Position numbers and translations under genes: made by a program. The notes beneath the pieces are model-generated. The model saw only the letters and a program-made list of their open reading frames with translations. It was not told the DNA's origin and did not search any database. Source: CAVSZB01 sp964420395 (GTDB lineage Bacteria; Krumholzibacteriota; Krumholzibacteriia; LZORAL124-64-63). Taken from it: a stretch of DNA of 32,718 nucleotides. Position 1 is the first letter of the stretch, and the number at the start of each line of letters is the position of its first letter. The stretch spans positions 1-32,718 of the forward strand of contig CAYQTJ010000016.1 of NCBI GenBank assembly GCA_964420395.1, read 5' to 3'. Of the stretch, positions 6,058 through 14,351 are shown in pieces.

Positions 6058-7200
6058 TTGGCGCGCATCTTCCTCATGGGCGATTCGCCGCTCGCCGATC
6101 AGGTGCAGACCTGGCTCCTGCGCTGGGGACACAGCGTGACCCATGCCGCCAGCGAGACGGCCCTGCAGGCCGGCGGCTCCCTGCGCCGGTGCGACGCGGT
6201 CGTGGTCGTCTGCGACGGGCACGGCGTGGAGGGACTCTGTCCGGTGGCGATGGCGGGCAGGGAGGAGGCCGCGCCGGTGGTCCGGGTGGGACGGCCCGGT
6301 CGTGCCTGCCGTCACGCCGATTCCTCGCTCGAGCAGGTGCCCGATCCCGGCCGCGGCGGCCGTCGGCTGCGGCGCGCGCTCGGCTACTGCCTGCAACGGG
6401 CGGAGCTGACCCGCCGCCATCTGGCCGAGTTGACGGGGCACCACGAATACGTGCAGTTCCTCGGTCACGAACTGCGCACGCCGATCACCTCCGCTCTGGC
6501 CGCGCTCGAGATCCTCGCGGGCGAGGGCACGGTCGGCCCGGAGCCGGGCGGGCGGGAGGCCGACTTCGTGCGCATCGCGCTGCGCAACCTCAAGCGCCTG
6601 CGGGAAACCCTCGAGTGGACCGAGGACTACCTCGATGCCCGCACCTCCGCGCTGGCCCCGCGCTGGCGCGACGGCAACCTGGGCGAACTGGTCACCCAGG
6701 CCGTCGGGCTCGAGGCGCCGCGGCCGGATCTTTCGCTGGTCTTCGAGGCCGGCGCGGAATCGCTGCCGGTGGTGAGCGACGGCCACCTGCTGCGCGGGCT
6801 CCTGCAGCAGGTCTGCCGGACGCTGCGCTACCACTCTCCGGGGGCGCACGTCACCATGCGCATCAGCGCCCGGACGGGGATCGACGAGTCCGCCCCCTGG
6901 CGCGGCGGCGCGCCGTCCGAATTCGTCGTCGCCCTGCATGTCTGCTGGCCGCCCGAAAGCCGCGGTCCGACCCGGGTCTCCCGCACCAGTCTCGTCGAGC
7001 CGGGCGAGGGACCGCAGCAGGAGTTGAACCGCCTCGTGCGCCTGACCGTTTCGCGCGAGATCCTCGCCCTGTTCGGCGCGCGCCTGACCCTGCCCGCCCT
7101 GGAGGAGGGCGCCCCCACCCTGCAGATCGTCGTGCCCGCGGTGCCTCCCGGCGCGACCTCCGTCTTCAGCTGCGCTCCCCGTCCCGCCGTCTGCGCTTGA
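6058..7200 (+). CDS. Histidine kinase-like protein with intact H-box but degenerate receiver-like and ATPase regions
   Basis: 380 residues from TTG 6058 (GGGAGGA at 6042-6048). Residues 1-60 look like a receiver or Rossmann-like fold (ARIFLMGDS, CDAVVVVCDG) without the normal phospho-Asp. Residues 125-190 are a HisKA dimerisation helix with FLGHELRTP (H137). The following region (about 200-370) should be the HATPase, yet the N-box Asn (here LLQQVCRTLRY) and the DxGxG motif are missing, while the final strands (FGARLTLP, LQIVVPA) are preserved. It can probably be phosphorylated on His or only dimerise, but is unlikely to bind ATP as usual. It may work as a phosphotransfer or scaffold protein with the downstream sigma-54 activator or the hybrid kinase at 12613. 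No membrane segment is seen, so it is cytoplasmic. Confidence 0.7.
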   Translation: MARIFLMGDSPLADQVQTWLLRWGHSVTHAASETALQAGGSLRRCDAVVVVCDGHGVEGLCPVAMAGREEAAPVVRVGRPGRACRHADSSLEQVPDPGRGGRRLRRALGYCLQRAELTRRHLAELTGHHEYVQFLGHELRTPITSALAALEILAGEGTVGPEPGGREADFVRIALRNLKRLRETLEWTEDYLDARTSALAPRWRDGNLGELVTQAVGLEAPRPDLSLVFEAGAESLPVVSDGHLLRGLLQQVCRTLRYHSPGAHVTMRISARTGIDESAPWRGGAPSEFVVALHVCWPPESRGPTRVSRTSLVEPGEGPQQELNRLVRLTVSREILALFGARLTLPALEEGAPTLQIVVPAVPPGATSVFSCAPRPAVCA

Positions 7201-7225
7201 AGCGGTCCGCCCGATTCCCTATGCT
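7197..7225 (+). promoter_or_regulatory. Probable sigma-70 promoter of the large activator gene
   Basis: TTGAAG (7197-7202, overlapping the upstream TGA) and TATGCT (7220-7225) are 17 bases apart. Transcription would start near 7232, with GGGGAGG close to the GTG start at 7247. Confidence 0.5.
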
Positions 7226-7246
7226 GGCAGGGGAGGGGGCAGCACC

Positions 7247-10200
7247 GTGGCCGAGCCTTTCGAGGGTCGCTATCGACTTGCCGACCGTCTGGCCGACTGC
7301 GGGCGCCTGCCGCGCTACCGTGTCATCGGCGTGACCCTGGCGGAGCCGGCCGAGGCGGTCGCCCTGGCCGAGACCCGTCGTTGGGCGGGGTTGCCGGAAA
7401 CGGTCTGGTTGCGCTCCGCGCGCCTGAGCGGCCACCCCGCGGCGACCTGCGTCCCCTTCGCGGCCGAGCAGGCCGGCGATACCCTGCTGCTGGTCCATCC
7501 GGTCCTGCCTCCCGACGCCTGGGAAGACCGTGCGCGCGACCTGCCGGCGGACGCCCTCCGCGCCGGGATCGCCACGCTTTTGGGGTGGTTGCTGGCGGGG
7601 CTGTCCGACCGCGTCGGCTGCGGCAACCTGCGTCTGTGCGCGCTGCGTTGGTCGCCCGGCGGGCCGCTGGCCTCCCCGGCGGCCTGGGCGGTGCCGCTGC
7701 CGCTGCTGGCGGGCCGGGGGCTGCTCGGCCGGCCCTGGCGGGGGTTGGTGGCCCGGGGCTGGGGGGGCGAAGAGATCCTCGACGTCGGCCTGCTGTGCCA
7801 CGACCTCGCCCGTCTGCTCGGAGAGCGACTCGCCGAGGAGGCCCTGGAGCCGCGGGACGGGGTCGAGGAGCGGCGTGTCCTGGCGCGCCTGCGCGACGGC
7901 CTGGCGGCCTGTGCCGCCGCGGCGCGCGCGGGGGGCGGGGCCGGCCCGTTGGGGGCCGGGCTGGCGGAGATGCTGCGGCTCGTCACCGGGACGGAGGCGC
8001 CCGCGGCCTCGCCGCCCGCCCCACGGTCGCCCGCGCGCGACCCGCTGGCCGCGGCCATCGCCGCGCTGGGTCGGAGGGAGGACGAAGCCTGCCTGCTCCT
8101 TCCCGGGGAGGCGGCGCCGGAGGTGGTTGCCAGGATCGCCACGGCGCTTCCCGCCATCGCGGATCTGACCGTGGCCAGGGGGCTGGTCGCCGAGCAGCCA
8201 CTGCCCTCCCCTCCGCGCGCGGGGCGCCAGGGCGCCGAGTCGTGGCTGGTCGTGTTCGATGACCGGAGCCAGCCGCCGACCGCAGCCCGGCGCTGGCTCG
8301 TCGGCACGCCCGCCGCCCGCCGGCGACGCGTGCTCTGGATGGTGACGGGAGAGGGCAATGCGGCCAGCCGGCTGCTGCGCCTCGACCTGACCGGCCGGTG
8401 GGGGCTGACCCGGCTGGAGGATGTGCCCGCCGGGGATCCGGAGCGGTCGTCCGGGGAGCCAGCGGGGGCGTCCGACCCGGCGCCGCTGACGGAGCCGGGC
8501 GAGCGGGTCCTGCTCGGCATGGCGGCAGCGGCCGGCATCGATCTGCCGCTGCCGCTGCTCGGCCGGGCCGCCGGCCTGCAGTCGCGCGAACTGGGCGCCG
8601 CACTCGCCCCGCTGGTGGCGCGCGGCCTGCTGGCCTGGCGAGCGGTGCGCGCGCGGTGGATGCGCACGGAGTGGAACTGTACCGTCGCGGTCACGCCGAC
8701 CGGACTGGCCCGGGCCGCCGCGGATCTGGTGGATGTCGAGCACCAGCGCGGCTGCCTGGCGCTCCTCCTGCATCACCTGCCGCCGGGCCGCGGCGCGGAC
8801 GACCGCTGGCTGCGTTTCCACCTGCTGGCCGCGGCGGGGAATTCCGAAGGGGCGGCGCGGGAACTGGCGGCCCTGCTCGCGCTCCCGTCCGGCGCGCAGG
8901 AGGACCACGCCGCCGTGGCGGTGTGCGCCGCCGCGCTCGCGCCCGATTTCCCCTGCCGGCTCGACCCGGTCCTCCTGATCCGGGCCTGCCGGCGGCTGGG
9001 GCGGGCCTGGGAGGAGCGTGGCCAGCTCGACGAGGCGCGGGCAGCCTACGAACGGGGGTTGGCGCTCGCGGTGGGGACGCCGGCGGAACTCCGCGGCGAA
9101 GCGGAGGCCGAAGCGCTGGCGGAACTGGCGATCGCGTACGCCGACCTGCTCGACAAGCGGGGCGAGTTCGCCGTCCTGCACGAGCTGTTGCGGCGCGTGG
9201 CGGACGGCTGCGGCGGCAACCTGCGGCAGCCGCTGGCGGCCCGCCTGCAGTTCGAGATCGCCTGGTCGCACCATCGCCTGGGGCGGCATGAAGCCGCACT
9301 GGAGATCTGCCAGGCGTTGTTGCGCCAGCTCGACATCGAAGGGCGCCCGGCGGAGGCGGGTGATGTCCACAATCTGATCGGCCTCATCCGCTACGAGAGC
9401 AGCCGGTACGAGGAGGCGCGGATCAGCATCCAGAAGGGCCTCGTCCTGCGCGAGCGCGCGGGCGACCAGGGCGCGATCGCGCGGAGCTGCAACAATCTGG
9501 GCCTCGTTCACCGCGCGCTGGGCGATCTGGCCCGGGCCGAGGCCTGCCTGCAGCGCAGTCTGGCCATCAAGAGCGCGGCCGGAGACCTGCCCGGCGTGGC
9601 GAGTTGCCTGCTCAACATGGCGTACCTCGCGCTCGATCAGGAGCGGTTCGAACCGGCGCTGGAGCGGGGCCGGCGGGCGCTGGAGATCAGCCGCGACCAC
9701 GCGCTGCGGCAACTCGAAGCGGAGATCCTGCTGCTGCTGGGGGAGGTGGCCGAAGCCCAGGGTCGGTACGCCGAGGCGGCCCGGGAATACGCCGGCGCCC
9801 GCGCGCGCGCCGAAGAGATCGGCGACGCCGACCAGTGTCTGGCGGTCCTGCGCCACCAGGCGGGGCTGGCCCTGCGCGAGGGCGATGCCGCGCAGGCCTG
9901 GTCGGCCTTCCGGGAGGCGGAGCAACTCGCGCAGCGCGTGCCGTCGCAGCTGCAGCGGGCGTTGCTGCGCCAGCTGGCGGGTGATCTCCACACCGCCGCC
10001 CACCGGCACGCGGAGGCCGCCACCGCCTACGAGGAGTGCGCCCAGGCACTCGTCGCGCTCCACAAGCCGGAATTGCAGACAGGGGCCTGGACGCGCGCGG
10101 CCCTGGCCCTCGCGCGCGCCGGCGAGCTGCAGCGGGCGCGGGACCTGTTCGGGGAATTGCGACGCGGCACGCTGGACGTGCGCCTCTCCGCCCTGCCCCC

Positions 10201-11722
10201 CGAGTTCCACGAGCTGGAGAAGCTGCTCGGCCAGTCCGGTGGCGAGGAGTCGGCCGTTCCGGCGGACGCGGCCCTGCTGAACGGCCTGCTCAGCCTGCCG
10301 GTCCTGGAGGCGCAGCGGCCCGGCTTCCCGGCCTGCGCGCGGCGCGTCGTCGAACTCCTGCACGCCGCCGGCTCCTTCGCCGCCGTCGGATTCGTGCAGC
10401 TGTCGCCGACCGGCGAGGAACTCGGCCGCTGGGAGCAGGGGGATCCGTCGGGGGCGGAGGGGCCCACGCTGGTGGCCCGTGACGTCTGGCCCGACGGCGC
10501 GGAGATCGTGGGCACGGCGGTGCTGGGCGGGAGTCCGGATCCCTCGGGGCGGCGCCGGGCGATCGGCGCGGAGGAGGCCCGCGGGGCGCTGACCCTCGCG
10601 ACGGTCGTCCTGGCCGCCTACCGGGCGCGGGCCGAGGAGGGGCGGCGTCAGAGCGCCTCGCCCGCCGCCCCGGCGCCGGTGTTGCAGGCGGCTGCGTCCC
10701 CGCCGGGGGTGGCGTTCGTCGGCACGAGCGAGGCGCTCGCCGACCTGCGCCGGTTCGTGGACAAGGTGGCGGATCTCGATGCGCCGGTGTTCATCCTCGG
10801 CGAGAACGGTTCGGGGAAGGAACTCGTGGCGCGGCTGATCCACTCGCGCGGCGCGCGGCGGCGCCACGGATTCGTCGCGGTCAATTGCGCCAGCATTCCC
10901 GCCCCGCTCCTCGAGAGCACGCTGTTCGGGCACGAGCGCGGCGCCTTCACGGATGCCGTGGCCCGCCGGATCGGCGAGTTCGAGCAGGCGGGCGCCGGCA
11001 CGATCCTCCTGGATGAAATCGGCGAGATGCCGGGCCCGCTCCAGGCCAAGTTGCTGCGCGTCCTGCAGGAAAGGGAATTCCGCCGCGTCGGGGGGAGCGA
11101 GACGTTGCGGCTGCGGGCCCGCGTGCTGGCCGCGACGAACCTCGACATCGGAGCCGCCGTGGCGGACGGCCGCTTCCGCGAGGACCTCTACTATCGGCTG
11201 GCGGTGCTGCCGGTGCGGGTGCCTCCGCTGCGCGAGCGGCCGGAGGACATTCCGCCGCTGCTGCGCCATTTCCTCGAGATCTACGCGGCGGAGTTCGGCG
11301 TTCCGGTCTGCGAGATCAGCGCCGACGCGCTCGACGCGCTGGTGTCCGCTCCCTGGCGGGGCAATGTCAGGGAACTGCAGAATCTCGCCCGGCGCCTGCT
11401 CATCTTCGCCGAGGGCCGCCCCGTGCGCCGCAACGACCTGCCGGCGGCCCTGCTGGCTCCGGGCGACGAACCGCCGGACGGCGGCGAAGGGCTGGCGGAG
11501 ATCGTGGCGCGCCTGGTGCGGGTGCGGGACCTGGGAGCGTCCAGTCCCCTGCTGCCGCGGCTGCAGGGGCTGCTGGCCCGGCAGATGGTGGCGCGCTGCG
11601 CCAGCAAGGCCGAGGCCGCGCGCCGCCTCGGCATCACCGCGCCGACGCTGTACGAGTGGCTGCGGCGGGAGGACGCGCAGGACCCGGGTCAGCCGCCCCG
11701 GCGGCAGAGCGCGGAAGGCTGA
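7247..11722 (+). CDS. Giant sigma-54-type transcriptional activator: pseudokinase-like and STAND-like N-terminus, TPR repeats, AAA+ domain, Fis-type HTH
   Basis: 1491 residues from GTG 7247. Residues 1-250 follow the layout of a Ser/Thr kinase (GRYRLADRL at the start; CGNLRL where HGNLKP is expected; DVGLLCHDLARLL late) but lack the catalytic HRD and DFG. Residues 270-480 resemble a STAND-type ATPase plus winged helix without a P-loop (ACLLLPGEAAPEV). TPR helices run from about 575 to 990, then a GAF-like stretch (1010-1130). The AAA+ domain starts near 1160: Walker A GENGSGKE (1185-1192), GAFTDA (1232-1237) in place of the sigma-54-contacting GAFTGA, Walker B LLDE (D1256-E1257), and arginine-finger region FREDLYYRL. 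The Fis-type HTH is AEAARRLGITAPTLYEWL (from about 1455). It should drive sigma-54 promoters, and two good ones flank it. Sensing is probably by protein contact through TPRs. Confidence 0.85.
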   Translation: MAEPFEGRYRLADRLADCGRLPRYRVIGVTLAEPAEAVALAETRRWAGLPETVWLRSARLSGHPAATCVPFAAEQAGDTLLLVHPVLPPDAWEDRARDLPADALRAGIATLLGWLLAGLSDRVGCGNLRLCALRWSPGGPLASPAAWAVPLPLLAGRGLLGRPWRGLVARGWGGEEILDVGLLCHDLARLLGERLAEEALEPRDGVEERRVLARLRDGLAACAAAARAGGGAGPLGAGLAEMLRLVTGTEAPAASPPAPRSPARDPLAAAIAALGRREDEACLLLPGEAAPEVVARIATALPAIADLTVARGLVAEQPLPSPPRAGRQGAESWLVVFDDRSQPPTAARRWLVGTPAARRRRVLWMVTGEGNAASRLLRLDLTGRWGLTRLEDVPAGDPERSSGEPAGASDPAPLTEPGERVLLGMAAAAGIDLPLPLLGRAAGLQSRELGAALAPLVARGLLAWRAVRARWMRTEWNCTVAVTPTGLARAAADLVDVEHQRGCLALLLHHLPPGRGADDRWLRFHLLAAAGNSEGAARELAALLALPSGAQEDHAAVAVCAAALAPDFPCRLDPVLLIRACRRLGRAWEERGQLDEARAAYERGLALAVGTPAELRGEAEAEALAELAIAYADLLDKRGEFAVLHELLRRVADGCGGNLRQPLAARLQFEIAWSHHRLGRHEAALEICQALLRQLDIEGRPAEAGDVHNLIGLIRYESSRYEEARISIQKGLVLRERAGDQGAIARSCNNLGLVHRALGDLARAEACLQRSLAIKSAAGDLPGVASCLLNMAYLALDQERFEPALERGRRALEISRDHALRQLEAEILLLLGEVAEAQGRYAEAAREYAGARARAEEIGDADQCLAVLRHQAGLALREGDAAQAWSAFREAEQLAQRVPSQLQRALLRQLAGDLHTAAHRHAEAATAYEECAQALVALHKPELQTGAWTRAALALARAGELQRARDLFGELRRGTLDVRLSALPPEFHELEKLLGQSGGEESAVPADAALLNGLLSLPVLEAQRPGFPACARRVVELLHAAGSFAAVGFVQLSPTGEELGRWEQGDPSGAEGPTLVARDVWPDGAEIVGTAVLGGSPDPSGRRRAIGAEEARGALTLATVVLAAYRARAEEGRRQSASPAAPAPVLQAAASPPGVAFVGTSEALADLRRFVDKVADLDAPVFILGENGSGKELVARLIHSRGARRRHGFVAVNCASIPAPLLESTLFGHERGAFTDAVARRIGEFEQAGAGTILLDEIGEMPGPLQAKLLRVLQEREFRRVGGSETLRLRARVLAATNLDIGAAVADGRFREDLYYRLAVLPVRVPPLRERPEDIPPLLRHFLEIYAAEFGVPVCEISADALDALVSAPWRGNVRELQNLARRLLIFAEGRPVRRNDLPAALLAPGDEPPDGGEGLAEIVARLVRVRDLGASSPLLPRLQGLLARQMVARCASKAEAARRLGITAPTLYEWLRREDAQDPGQPPRRQSAEG

Positions 11723-11729
11723 TCAGGGC

Positions 11730-11758
11730 TTGATCGGACGGGCGGAAGTCCGTAGAAT
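11730..11758 (+). promoter_or_regulatory. Sigma-70 promoter of the small secreted protein gene
   Basis: TTGATC (11730-11735) and TAGAAT (11753-11758), 17 bases apart. Transcription from about 11765 excludes the ATGs at 11757 and 11763 as useful starts and supports GTG 11799. Confidence 0.65.
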
Positions 11759-11798
11759 GCTGATGGGCAAAGCACGGTCTCTGGCCGGGAGGTCAGTG

Positions 11799-12170
11799 GT
11801 GCGCACACGTGCCGGCATCTCCACGCTCCTGTTGACAATGCTGCTGGTGGCCGGCGGTGGCGAGGTTCACGCCGCCCTGTCCACCGGCGCCGTGACCCTC
11901 GCACCCGGCACGTCCGAGGTGTCGATCGGCCGGACCGTCTTCCTCGTCTCGACGGATCGCACGATTTCGCTGTCGCTCTCCTTCGTCGCCGAGGACGTGA
12001 TCGAGGGGTTGGTGGCGGTCCGCGAGACCTCGCCGGCCCAGGTGCAGATCCTCTGGTACAACAACGGCCTCACCGTCTTCTCCGGTTCCGTGGCGCAGGT
12101 GCAGCCGATACGCTACCACATTCCCGTCGAGTACCCTGCGATCGAGGACAGCGGGCACACGGAAAAGTGA
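11799..12170 (+). CDS. Small secreted protein of unknown function
   Basis: 123 residues. GTG 11799 (or the adjacent GTG 11796) is preferred: GGGAGGT (11787-11793) precedes it at normal spacing, and the promoter at 11730-11758 starts the mRNA downstream of the earlier ATGs. The protein begins with RTRAG and a hydrophobic run (ISTLLLTMLLVAGGGEVHA), a standard signal peptide. The mature part of about 95 residues is strand-rich (VTLAPGTSEVSIG, TISLSLSFV, VQILWYNNGLTVFSGSV) and has no Cys. It may be an immunoglobulin-like or carbohydrate-binding-type beta sandwich; not recognised. A weak hairpin (CGGAAA/TTTCCG) spans its stop codon. It sits between the activator and the hybrid kinase but has its own promoter. 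Confidence 0.65.
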   Translation: MRTRAGISTLLLTMLLVAGGGEVHAALSTGAVTLAPGTSEVSIGRTVFLVSTDRTISLSLSFVAEDVIEGLVAVRETSPAQVQILWYNNGLTVFSGSVAQVQPIRYHIPVEYPAIEDSGHTEK

Positions 12171-12332
12171 CCTTTCCGGTGGGTTCCCTCCGCCATGGCC
12201 ATGTTCAATTTATTTAGGCCCAGACAAATTTCTTTATAGTTCGTCCTCGCGCGAGATCTGCGGACCGCTCCATCCATAGCTATAAATCAAAGTAATAAAA
12301 CGATTTGCTTATTGTGGCCTCCCGCGGCTTCC

Positions 12333-12348
12333 AGGTACGCGAATTGCA
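12333..12348 (+). promoter_or_regulatory. Sigma-54 promoter of the hybrid kinase gene
   Basis: AGGTACGCGAATTGCA matches TGGCACG-N4-TTGCA at all but two fixed positions, with GG-N10-GC spacing. The IHF-like site about 40 bases upstream and the palindrome about 80 bases upstream fit the usual order of activator site, IHF bend, promoter. Transcription should start near 12357-12359. Confidence 0.65.
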
Positions 12349-12354
12349 AACGTC

Positions 12355-12441
12355 CTGTCAGGTGGCGGACATACGAGACCGCCGGTGGAGTGCGGGCGCG
12401 TGGCACGAGGGATGTCCGCTCTCGCCGGCGGTACCTGACAG
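12355..12441 (+). ncRNA. Candidate structured leader RNA with possible pseudoknot
   Basis: Three perfect helices are possible: CTGTCAGGT (12355-12363) with ACCTGACAG (12433-12441); GCGGACAT (12365-12372) with ATGTCCGC (12412-12419); ACCGCCGG (12378-12385) with CCGGCGGT (12425-12432). The second and third cross each other, so together they form a pseudoknot closed by the first. The predicted transcript begins inside the first arm, which leaves 5-7 bp of that helix in the RNA. A GC hairpin follows at 12466-12494. No known riboswitch class is recognised. Confidence 0.4.
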
Positions 12442-12465
12442 CGCTCCCCCCTTGCTGGACGAACG

Positions 12466-12494
12466 GGCGGGCTGGTCACTCACACCGGCCCGCC
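12466..12494 (+). terminator. GC-rich hairpin in the kinase leader, possible attenuator
   Basis: GGCGGGCTGGT (12466-12476) pairs with ACCGGCCCGCC (12484-12494), 11 bp with one G-U, loop CACTCAC. Only two T residues follow, so intrinsic termination would be weak; it may instead pause RNA polymerase or act in an expression platform. Confidence 0.35.
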
Positions 12495-12612
12495 TTGGCG
12501 TCTGCGCGGGCGCCGCCGGGGTGGACAGTCGCGCCCGCGCGGTGATAGCGTCACGCCCGCGTCGCGGAGCGGGTCGCCTCCCCGGCGCCGCGCGCGTCCC
12601 AGGGGGAGCCGA

Positions 12613-14163
12613 TTGAATTCAGGAAGCTGCTCGATCCTCGTCTGTGACGACAATATCGACCACCTCATGCTCCTGAAGCGGGAGCTGGAGCGCCACTCTC
12701 CCGCGTTCCAGGTCACGACCGTCACGAGCGCCCAGGTCTTCCGGCAGGAAATGGCGCGCTCTCCCCACGACGTGGTGATCATCGACTACCTGCTGCGCGA
12801 CGTGAACGGGCTGGACCTGCTGCGCGAAGTCACGGCCCGGCACCCCGGGACCGTGGCGATCATGATCACCGGCATGGGGAACGAGGACGTCGCGGTGCAG
12901 GCGATGAAGTCGGGCGCCGGCGACTACGTCATCAAGTCGACCGGCAGCTTCGCCGTGGTGCCGCTGGTCGTGGCGCGGGCCCTGGAGCGCAAGGCGCTGC
13001 TCGCGAGCAAGACCGCCCTCGAGGGACGGGTCGGCCGGGACTCTCGGCTCCACGTGCTGGGCACGCTCGCGCTGGGCGTGGCCCACGATCTGAACGGCCT
13101 GCTCGGGGCGATCCTGGGGCGCGCCGAGGCGCTGCGCGCGACGGCCGACGCGCAGTCCGCGCGGGAATTGGGCGTCATCGAGTCGGCGGCCCGCGATGCG
13201 GCCGCCATCGTCGGACGCGTGCTCGACTTCGCCGGCGGCCGGCCGGCGCAGCCGCCGCGGGTCGTGCCGCTCGCCGCCGCCGTGCGCGACTGCCTCGAGT
13301 TCACGCGCGGGCGCTGGGAAGCCGAGGCCCGGCGGCGCGGGATCGACTATCGCCTGGAGCTGAGCCTTCCCGAGGAACTGGCGATCGAAGCGCAACCGGC
13401 CGCGGTCCGCGAGGTGATCACGAACCTGATCCTCAATGCCCTCGAGGCGATGCCGGAGGGGGGCACGCTGTTCGTGCGGGCCGGGAGCGACGAGCGCCAG
13501 GCGCGCCTCTTCGTGCAGGACACCGGCGTGGGCATGACCCGGGCGCAGGTCGACGGCCTGTTCGATGCCGGCGGCGGCTCGGACAAGCCGGGCGGCCATG
13601 GCATCGGCCTGGCCACCTGCCTGGCCCTCCTGGAGGAGATGGACGGGAGCCTCCGGATCGACAGCGAACTGGATGTCGGCACGACCTGCGAGGTGATCCT
13701 GCCGCTGCGCGCCGGGACGCCGTCCGCGGCGGTCGCGACGGGGCCGTCGCCGGCCGCCTCCTGCCCCGCCGGGCTGCGGGTGCTGGTCGTGGACAACGAA
13801 CCGCGCGTGGCGGAGCTCCTGGCGGATGTCCTGGCCGCGGAGGTCCGGCAGGTCGTGGTGGCGTTCAGTGGCGAAGAGGCGATGAGCAAGTTCGAGCCGG
13901 GCGGCTTCGACGTGATGTTCTGCGATCTCTCCCTGCCGGGCATGTCGGGCCTCGAGGTGGCGCGGGCCGCGAGGGCGCTCGATCCCGTGGTCGCCACGAT
14001 CCTGGTCACCGGATGGGGTGGGGAGGGGCAGCTCGCGGCCACCCCCGACGCGGCCATCGACCTGACCGCGCTCAAGCCGCTCGACGTGGCGACGATCCGT
14101 TCGCTGGCCGCGGAGGGGGCGCGGATCGCCACCGGGCGCCGCGGCGGCAGCGCGCCGGACTGA
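12613..14163 (+). CDS. Hybrid sensor kinase: REC - HisKA - HATPase - REC
   Basis: 516 residues from TTG 12613, with AGGGGGAG upstream. Residues 8-125 are a receiver domain with phospho-acceptor D58 (VVIIDYLLRD) and the conserved Lys in VIKSTG. HisKA follows with GVAHDLN (H158). The HATPase has an N-box (ITNLILNALEAM), DTGVGM (303-308) and GHGIGLA, so it looks active. Residues 390-505 are a second receiver with D438 (MFCDLSLPGMSG) and LKP. There is no membrane segment, so it is a soluble kinase fed through its first receiver, a likely phosphorelay hub. The nearby histidine kinase-like protein (6058) and the activator (7247) are plausible partners, though neither has a normal receiver. Expression appears sigma-54 dependent. 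Confidence 0.88.
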   Translation: MNSGSCSILVCDDNIDHLMLLKRELERHSPAFQVTTVTSAQVFRQEMARSPHDVVIIDYLLRDVNGLDLLREVTARHPGTVAIMITGMGNEDVAVQAMKSGAGDYVIKSTGSFAVVPLVVARALERKALLASKTALEGRVGRDSRLHVLGTLALGVAHDLNGLLGAILGRAEALRATADAQSARELGVIESAARDAAAIVGRVLDFAGGRPAQPPRVVPLAAAVRDCLEFTRGRWEAEARRRGIDYRLELSLPEELAIEAQPAAVREVITNLILNALEAMPEGGTLFVRAGSDERQARLFVQDTGVGMTRAQVDGLFDAGGGSDKPGGHGIGLATCLALLEEMDGSLRIDSELDVGTTCEVILPLRAGTPSAAVATGPSPAASCPAGLRVLVVDNEPRVAELLADVLAAEVRQVVVAFSGEEAMSKFEPGGFDVMFCDLSLPGMSGLEVARAARALDPVVATILVTGWGGEGQLAATPDAAIDLTALKPLDVATIRSLAAEGARIATGRRGGSAPD

Positions 14164-14240
14164 GCGCGCGTTCCCTGCAGTAGCCGGCCGGGGGCGGCGC
14201 CCGCGGACGATTCCCCTCGGGACGGCGGCCCCGCCGCGCC

Positions 14241-14296
14241 TTGACAACCCCACCGCTTTGCACTATTCATAAAACACGATTTTCGTATTCAGAATC
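14241..14296 (+). promoter_or_regulatory. fur-feo operon promoter with AT-rich dyads
   Basis: A perfect TTGACA (14241-14246) is followed after 17 bases by TATTCA (14264-14269). Over and after the expected start lie ACGATTTTCGT (14276-14286) and ATTCAGAAT (14288-14296), two short dyads. TATTCA recurs at 14286-14291, 22 bases (two helical turns) after the first copy. This could be a metal-regulator operator; it does not match the classical Fur box well. Confidence 0.5.
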
Positions 14297-14351
14297 AGAG
14301 GAGCGGCGTCGCAATGGTCGAGTCGCCCCGTTTCCTCAGCGGAGGTGTCCG

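Larger units (their letters stand above)
12171..12612. other. 442-bp regulatory intergenic region with an AT-rich core
   Basis: No convincing coding sequence. Bases about 12200-12310 are far richer in A and T than anything else in the window. In order it holds: a perfect palindrome CTCGCGCGAG (12246-12255), the palindrome ATAGCTAT (12276-12283), an IHF-like sequence AATCAA-AGTA-ATA (12285-12297), a sigma-54 promoter (12333-12348), nested and crossing inverted repeats (12355-12441), and a GC hairpin (12466-12494). All fit a complex control region for the kinase gene at 12613. Confidence 0.6.

Noticed and set aside
7166..11269. Minus-strand open frame of 1367 codons opposite the activator gene
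   Set aside because: Shadow of the plus-strand gene; Gln/Arg/Pro-rich with no recognisable domain, while the plus strand shows Walker, GAFT and HTH motifs.
12200..12310. AT-rich stretch as a transferred fragment or insertion-sequence remnant
   Set aside because: No terminal repeats, target duplication or transposase remnant; content fits a sigma-54/IHF control region.
12401..12415. A second sigma-54 promoter at TGGCACGAGGGATGT
   Set aside because: The -24 half is perfect but the -12 half reads GT in place of GC; the site at 12333 is far better.
14248..14262. Sigma-54 promoter ending in TTGCA before fur
   Set aside because: The -24 GG is absent (CC there); the TTGACA promoter explains the region.
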